Shown: positions 57,518 through 64,000 of the stretch, piece by piece
Position numbering within the stretch: the stretch's first letter is position 1
Layout of the letters: each line of letters starts with the position of its first letter
From: Polytrichum commune
Taxonomy: Eukaryota > Streptophyta > Polytrichopsida > Polytrichales > Polytrichaceae
Direction: 5' to 3'
Assembly: GCA_950295325.1 (NCBI GenBank)
Contig: OX485803.1
Span: 73,425,554 to 73,489,553 of the forward strand
Length of the DNA stretch: 64,000 nucleotides
Notes under the pieces: generated by a model
Told to the model about the DNA's origin: nothing
The model's database searches: none
Seen by the model: only the letters and a program-made list of their open reading frames with translations
Made by a program: the position numbers and the translations under genes

Positions 57518-59570
57518 CTACAAAACTGGTTGTAGCAACAAAAGTGTATCCGAACTATATGTGCTCACCGATCCAGTGCTCTCGACCCTGCTCCACCACC
57601 TGAGCCACATCCTTCGATAGCGGCCTTCAACACACGAAGTCCATGAATTCAATGGGCTACCTCATGTCCATATTGCTTATAGTGGGCTACTGCATTGTTG
57701 CTAATGATCCGTCTAATGGGTTCCGGCGACGGCCGGGACCTACATTGCAGAGATTCTACACCTCACATTTCCTGCATCTGGATGTACAAGAAGATCAAAA
57801 CATGTCAATTTGATTGCAAAGACAAACTCCAACGAATTATAGACGCAAAGATCAGAGACCCAACTTCAAAAGATGATCCTGGAAAACACATATAGAGTTG
57901 TCCAGTATGTTACAGTTTCTCTGGTACAACCCAATGCTTCATATCCAAATCTAGGTTATAAGCAGATGTTCCTGACCAACTGAGTCATCTACAATTTGCA
58001 TTAAAATCCATAACCTATGCTCCTTTTCAAGCAAGAAGCTCTACATACGAAGTTGATAAAGGAAAAGGTAAAAATACATGCAAAGATCAGAGACCGAATT
58101 ACAACAGATGATCCTGCAAAACATAAATTAGTGTCCCCCGTTTGATGCATTGTCTCTGCTCCAACATAATACTTCCATCATAGATAACAGATCTCCAAAT
58201 CCAAATTTCAACCCCATGCTTCTCCTGATCAACTGAGTCATCTGCATCTTGCAATGAAACCCGTAACCTGGCGTACTCCTTTTCAAACGAGAAGCTCTAC
58301 AAACAGAAGTTTGACAAATAATGAAGGCTAAAATTGCTGAAACTATATAAGAAATTGTAAGTCACCATCAGCTTGAATCCTCAATGTACACTTTAGTGAA
58401 CCGGGGCAGAACTTATTACTTAGCATAAGGATAGCAGACTCGGTGACAAAACTCAATCGTCACTGCTGCTCGTTGACTCTAATTAATATGGATAGCATTT
58501 CCCAGTTGCACCAACCATCTATAGTTTCATCGATTCTCGAGTGAAGTGCCTTGTATCACATCTCAAACCGTTGTGTGAAATGTAGGCCCCGGTTAGGATT
58601 TACTCAACCTTGAATGCTATGAGATTCTATCCATGATAATATCGAGCACATTAGAGGCCACAGCTAGTAACAAAAGCCTGAAGAAGAGGAAGTGCAGAGA
58701 TTTGATGCTTCCGAGCATTGAAACTGTTGGAGGACTAGAACCATTTTATGGATAGAATGTCACTTTTTACACTCACTTCCAATCTCAGTCAATTTCATTG
58801 CTAGAATTTCTGTATGGCTAAATATTGTGAATTAGAGTTCGAAATGGTGCATTCAGTGATATGGTGTCGGGTTCTCAATCTGCCGATTTATTATAGAAGG
58901 CAGTACAACTTTTATTATTACAAGAGAACAAGAAGTGAGAGCTTTCGAAAGAAGTACTTAAGGTCCATTTCTGCACCTGTCCATGGCAGTGCCCTGCAAT
59001 CACTCTCAATCAATAAATCCTGGCCCTTTACGTTGACGTACTCCGTTAATCATACACGACAATCACCAAAGCACAAGCTCGTAGCTGAAGAAAGTACCTA
59101 TGAGTAAATACACTCACACGAAGAAAGAAGAAAGTCTTTATGAAGCAGTAGATAGCCGGGAATAAATCGTACAAGGAATCCACTAAAGTATGCAGAGTAT
59201 CAATTAATCCTGCACACATCGAACATACCAAGTCAAAACCTCCACGACTACAACAGCATGAAAGCTATGCGCAATCCAAACTGGCAGAGTCATCCACCAC
59301 AAAGTAATCAGAGACAAACATCAGACTAATCAGGCAAACATCCCATTTAGTTTTTGCCATTGCCAGCTTACGAAACCAGCAACGACAAAACCTTGCAACC
59401 TCAAAGCTGCCATTTCTACAAGGAAACTCATCACCACAAGTCACATTGGAATCAGAATCGAAGAGCCAACCATCACCTCCCATAGATCCACAAATCCAAT
59501 GCAATCAAACAAGCCAGTACCCAAATCCACGTGCAGAACATAACCTCTACCGACGCGACCAAAACCCTAC
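57518..59570 (-). other. probable leader intron of the GIL1/IRKI-like gene
   Basis: On the minus strand TTCGAG-GTAGGG (donor, 59571/59570) and TTTTGTAG-CAATC (acceptor, 57518/57517) bound about 2 kb that contains no coherent reading frame. The acceptor lies only 14 bases before the first ATG. Large 5' UTR introns are common in plant genes. The upstream leader exon would cover at least 59571-59700. This is inference from splice signals. Confidence 0.5.
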
Positions 59571-59699
59571 CTCGAATCGGAATCTAAGTGAACCATACCG
59601 CCGAATCGCCATGGAAAATTCACCATCTAAGTTTGCGGACGCATCACTACAGAAGAAGCTCATCAGCTTAGCTTAAGCTAGCTCAACATCGTCGTTAGC

Positions 59700-60370
59700 T
59701 CCAACGACAAGCAGAACGGAGAACCCTAAAATGTCGAAACGGAAATCTAACGTGTCCCGCTTTTGCCATCCTCGCCATGGAATTCGGGTGGCACCTTGAC
59801 TTGACGAACCATCCGAACAGCGAAGCGCTCTACTTTCAGCTCGCTTTGATTTAATCGGAATCCAATGACTCTCAGATCACGGACCAAAAGTTCTTACTTT
59901 TTCAACCGAAAAGTTACACCCAGTCCACCTAGCTATGATCCTACCTCCGTAATAAACCTCCCTGCCTAATAAAGCTCCGCAATCCAGGACCTACGAGCGA
60001 CTCGACATCTATGGCGACGCCATAGCCGGCCATGGATGGCGAACGGACGCCATAGCCGGGTCTCCGCCTTCACGAGATCCCTGTCTCTCTGTCCATCCAC
60101 TCTCCATCCACATTCATCCTTGTGACGATTATCATCCATTTCAGGTAGGTGTGGATACCCACTGGTACGGGTTGAATAATGGAGAGTCGTGCATGGATGA
60201 ATGTATTTAAAGTCGTTCGTGCCCTGCCATCCTTAGCATCGGGGTATCTAGGTGCGTGTCAGTGTGCGACTCGTAGGTATCTTGTTTTAGCCTTGTTCTA
60301 CATATTTTTTTATGCGCATAATAATTAGGCACTAGAGTTATCCTTACAAAGGTAGGATATAGGGTGAAAC
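59700..60370 (-). promoter_or_regulatory. probable 5' end and promoter of the GIL1/IRKI-like gene
   Basis: GC content is higher than in intergenic DNA. A direct repeat GACGCCATAGCCGG occurs twice at about 60014-60059, around a palindromic 'atggcgacgccat'. The transcription start cannot be placed. The hAT element begins at 60371, so this is all that separates it from the leader. Confidence 0.35.
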
Positions 60371-60784
60371 CAGTGCTCAAAATTGAAGTCTTCAGTGCCC
60401 TTCAAATGGGTTTTGGGACTTCAAAAAATACCTCAAGGAAAACAGCCCTTCAAAACATAATCCTCATGTCTAAGTGCTCCCGTCACTTTGAAGTGTTGGA
60501 TAAATAGTACCCTTCAAGTATTGTTCATCATCTCAAGTAGTTGTTCAACTCCGGCTGTCTAACTTTGGGCTCCATATCTCAGATCCAGATGGGAATTAGT
60601 TCAAAACTTGAGAATTCCGATTCCGGAATGATTCAGCTTCCAAGTTCCGGTGGTTTGAACTTTGAAGCTTCCGATCAGTTAGACGAGTCAAGCTTCTGAT
60701 TCAGTCTGGTGCAGCTTATACTTTCTAAGTTTCTCTCAAACTTCAAAGTTTCGGTGATCTAGGACCACTCAAGCTTCTGATTCA

Positions 60785-60895
60785 ATCTGGTGTAGCTTAT
60801 ACAAATCCTTTCGGTGCAGCTTACACAAATCCTTTCGGTGCAGCTTATACAAATCCTTTAAGTGCAGCTTATATTTTCGGCAGCTTATTCTTTCG
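60785..60895 (+). repeat. subterminal tandem repeats of the hAT element
   Basis: Four to five imperfect copies of a 24-25 bp unit have the core 'gcagctta.acaaatccttt'. Subterminal repeats of this sort in hAT elements are commonly bound by the transposase. That role is inferred from family knowledge. Confidence 0.7.
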
Positions 60896-60986
60896 GAGGG
60901 AGTATTCAATCGATCTGGAGTTTTGACGAGGACTCGAGGAGGGAGTATTCGAAGTGGGTGAGTGAGATCGGTATATTGCTTATATA

Positions 60987-61022
<36 letters not shown>

Positions 61023-61458
61023 GTTGTGCAGGGATCGTATGAAGGGTGTATGTTTGAGGTCAAGTTTGTGCAACTGGGATATATGATAATCTGTTAGGTT
61101 TTGGATTGACATGTGTTCTGAGTGCCGCTGCAATCAACTCAGTGTTTTCACGCTCGAGCTACAAATATGCAAAATCCATAGCCCACTGAAAAATTAATGA
61201 GGAACAAAATTTTGATTCACGAACTAAATTTCGATCGTTGTTCTGGATTAATAAACATTACCAGTCAACCTTTTTCACAATTTAACTCACTTGGACTGAT
61301 ATCATTCAGTTTTTTTACCTGGAGATTTTGTTGGCATGTATGTTGCAGTAGAGCTCCATTGCTAGTACAGTGTCTCTCTATTGTGATCACGGTGTTTGAG
61401 TTATAAGCAGGTGGGTCATGTGTTGGTGAGAAATTTTTGCAGTGAAAGAGGGTTGATC

Positions 61459-63705
61459 ATGGTGTCCAGTTCACGTAGAGGTCCCAGACGTCCACCTCGG
61501 GATGCTTGCCAATTAGACTTGAATTTTTGTTTCTGTGAATCTAAACTGATTAGTATTGAGGACGGAGACTCGAATATGGATGATGCGGTTGATGGTGAAC
61601 ATGGAACACCGGATTTCAATGAAGTCACTATGTTACAAAACCCACCCAAGGTTTTCTTACGTATATTCAACAACAAGTGGAAGATTAGACGTCGATGGAT
61701 GTATTGGTCAAAGCCTCATGGTGGACCGATCGTTGGAGTGATGAAGTGTGAAGTGTGAAGTGTGTGAGGAATTCAAACTTGAAGGAATAGGTTCACGAAC
61801 ATGGGGCGGGAGCGGGTGTTCAACGATTCAGCTCTCAGTAGTCAAACAACATGAGAAGTCCGATGATCACAAGTGGAGTTGCCAACGGTGGCTTACGAAG
61901 CACCATCCATCAAACAAGGAACATGTGGCGCCCATTGAGACTGGCCTCCAAACAATAGTGGACCGTGAGAAAGGAAGAATTTTCATAATTATGAAGCTCT
62001 TGTATTTTGTTGTCAGCAATGATCAATCATTATTTGTTTACGTTGACCAGTGCAAAATTCACATGCACATGGCTACTCCCAACATGCCATCTTCCTTTAA
62101 GTACTCATTGTATGCAAATGTGACCTCAACAATGGGGTTCTTGGATGCAATATCTCTGAATTTATATTTGAGCCTTATTGAGGATGTCAAAAGAAGCCCA
62201 GTTTATTCGATATTGATTGATCAGTCAACTGATCGAACATGTGAATCACATCTTATTGTGTATGTTTGCTACTTGACGGATGTTGGTTTTGGTTTAACGT
62301 GTATGCAGTTCGTGGAATTAATGTCTCTATCAGGAGGAACTGGGGAAGTCATGTTCCATCCCATTAAAAATTTACTATAAAAACTTGGGTTCGATCTTCT
62401 GAAGTTGGTGGCCATAGCTATAGATGGAGTGGCGCACATGACTGGTGTGCATCAAGGAGTGGTGGTCCGACTTCGAGATCTAGTACCCCATCTGGTTGGA
62501 ACACACTGCATAGCTCACCGAGAGGCTCTAGCTGCAAAGGACGCTAATGAGGAATTTTCATGCCTTGGATTCATTGACCGAGTTGCCAATAAAGTATATA
62601 AGTGGTTGGGACGATCGGTGATTCAGCGAGGCACGTTGGCGAAATTGTTACTTGCATTTCGCGAAGAGACCTGAGTGATTTTGCATATTTATTCCGTACG
62701 GTGGCTATCACGCGGCATGGTCATGGAGAAGATGGTTTTTGGTGTGCCTGCAATTTTGGAGTCATAGCAAACTGAAGAACACGCATGGTACACAAATATC
62801 ACCTCTTTGCAGTTTTAATTCTTCATCCATCTGTTGGCTGATGTGCTACTTGAGTTGAGCAAGTTCAATCGGAAATTTCAATTTGATCTCGTAGATATCA
62901 TATCCATAGCCTCTATTATCAATGTGACAATCAATTTGTTGCGGAGACACTATTTGGGTATGAATTTTGGCACAACAACCAAACATTTGGGAATTTTTTT
63001 GCGCAACGTGGTGCCAACTGGAGAGATCTTGTATGTTGATAGGTTTGGTTGTGAGAGAGAGCATACTTTGCACTATGACTTTATGCTCGGGTGTGATGTA
63101 GGGGGCTCGTTGGAGGATTGCATCACCCTTGGTAGACTATACGTCCAAAAGGTTATTGACTCACTAAATGATCGTTTTTCCGACTTGCCCATTTTCAATG
63201 CGGTCAGGCTTTTCAACCCAAAACACTATCCTATGGATGCATTGCATCGAGGCACTTTAACTAAGCAATGGTTGAACCGGTTGGTGACACATTTCAAGTG
63301 GAGCTATGGTCTTGTTGATCAAGCCAATGCGGAGTTGCTCGAATTTGTGGAGATGTTATCTTCAGCTTGTCAACACCGAAGTATGCATGAAGCTTGGGTT
63401 TTTGTGGCCGTGACCGAGAGTTTAAGATCAATTGGCCAACCCTAATGTTGCTATGGCAAGCCATACTTGTGATCCCTACTAGCACTGATGTTTGTGAGCA
63501 TGGTTTTTCAAAGCAGAATTGGGTTAAGAGCGAAAGAAGAACATGCCTAAACCTTGACACACTTGATGCATTGATGAGGGTTAGCCTAAACAATTTGGGA
63601 GTTGAATTCATGGATTGGAATGGTATTTTTGACACTTGGAAAACCACTACAGTAACCAACAAACGTAGGGCATTGTCACTTCAAGAGGTGGAGTTAGATG
63701 GTTGA
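61459..63705 (+). pseudogene. hAT transposase (ZNF862-like), broken
   Basis: The N-terminal part from ATG 61459 leads to a C-X2-C (KCEVCEEF, about 61750) and later H-X5-H (QHEKSDDHKW) zinc finger. The first catalytic-type aspartate lies in YSILIDQSTD (about 62210), the second in AIAIDGVAHMTG (about 62427), and HCIAHREAL (about 62507) is the hAT C/H motif. The C-terminal dimerisation segment (IPTSTDVCEHGFSKQN, KSERRTCLNLDTL) lies at about 63474-63570. Lesions are a 7-bp tandem duplication (TGAAGTG) at 61744-61758 that shifts the frame, in-frame stops near 62378 and 62672, and a further frameshift near 63400-63440. The protein cannot be made intact. It would have cut and reinserted the element and its short derivatives. 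Confidence 0.88.
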
Positions 63706-63900
63706 TTCTTCATTATTTCATTGTACTAGAAGCATGTACCATGCAAATCATGCATAATTTTAATATAAGTTTTATATTTCTTTGAAAATTTTCCATTGAC
63801 GTCCTAGATTTAGATATGCCCTTCAATTGCAATGCTGAAATTTCAGAGCCCTTCAAATGAAATTCATATGAGGGCTTCGATTTTGAGCACTGGGTGAAAC

Positions 63901-64000
63901 AAACACAGTTGCCACGTCACCATGACGACGTGTCGTATTTTTCCGACCCGAGAAAATTAATATTAAGCATCATAACATTACTCGAGCTGTATATGGAGCG
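63901..64000. other. flank of the hAT element
   Basis: One hundred bases beyond the target duplication. There is nothing recognisable before the window ends. Confidence 0.5.

Larger units (their letters stand above)
60371..63892 (+). mobile_element. hAT transposon, structurally complete (3522 bp)
   Basis: The left end CAGTGCTCAAAATTGAAGTC and the right end, reverse-complemented, CAGTGCTCAAAATCGAAGCC are hAT-type TIRs. A perfect 8-bp target duplication GGTGAAAC lies at 60363-60370 and 63893-63900. The left subterminal part has tandem units 'ctttcggtgcagcttatacaaat' in shortened forms (about 60785-60895), possible transposase-binding sites, then a (GT)n run (60991-61022). The transposase pseudogene fills the right two thirds. 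The perfect target duplication suggests relatively recent insertion. The element at 21736-22130 is its deletion derivative. Confidence 0.95.

Noticed and set aside
1-64000. tRNA, rRNA or CRISPR features and organelle DNA insertions
   Set aside because: I looked for T-arm consensus, rRNA-like GC-rich conserved blocks, regularly spaced repeats with unique spacers and organelle gene fragments, and saw none. A tRNAscan or organelle BLAST would be needed for certainty.

Overview
The window is nuclear DNA of a land plant. It holds two host genes of plant-only families (an OVATE-family repressor and a GIL1/IRKI-like protein), plant telomere-type CCCTAAA repeats, GT-AG introns, and an AT-rich intergenic background full of small DNA transposons. 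The exons are richer in GC than their surroundings and genes are sparse (two in 64 kb). The divergent, long OVATE protein and a ZNF862-like hAT transposase would suit a seed-free plant such as a bryophyte, lycophyte or fern. That placement is inference and I cannot name the species.

Bases 1-24100 hold no host gene I can support. They are a graveyard of miniature elements. Four clear copies, one inverted copy and one uncertain relative of a roughly 470-500 bp Tourist-like (PIF/Harbinger type) element show TIRs starting GGGCCACTTC and 3-bp TTA/TAA duplications. Several TIR or foldback elements have TA duplications. A 616-bp GC-rich foldback, two minisatellites, a 178-bp satellite-like tandem, a 389-bp tandem duplication and several dispersed repeats complete the region. 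A 395-bp hAT deletion derivative sits inside a TA element at 21599-22195.

Bases 24130-27866 are a 5'-truncated, decayed non-LTR retrotransposon. Its sense strand is strikingly poor in G. It encodes a post-RT region, an RNase H domain, a CX2CX9HX4C knuckle and a C-terminal domain that looks nuclease-like, and ends in a stem-loop plus (TTC)n.

Bases 31000-36560 contain the OVATE-family gene on the + strand, with a probable two-codon first coding exon and a tandemly duplicated 3' flank. Bases 36560-53600 are again gene-free: a near-perfect 178-nt hairpin, a 1.16-kb foldback element with a nested MITE, paired dispersed repeats and a LINE remnant.

Bases 53660-59950 hold the GIL1/IRKI-like gene on the minus strand: three coding exons whose splice phases agree, a long leader intron, and a stop codon inside a telomere-like tract. 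Bases 60371-63892 are a structurally complete hAT transposon with a perfect 8-bp target duplication (GGTGAAAC). Its transposase frame is broken, and it lies just upstream of the GIL1/IRKI-like leader. It is the full-length relative of the 395-bp derivative near 22 kb.

The two host genes are not an obvious functional unit. Most of the interest lies in the transposon content, where nested insertions preserve both filled and empty sites within the window.
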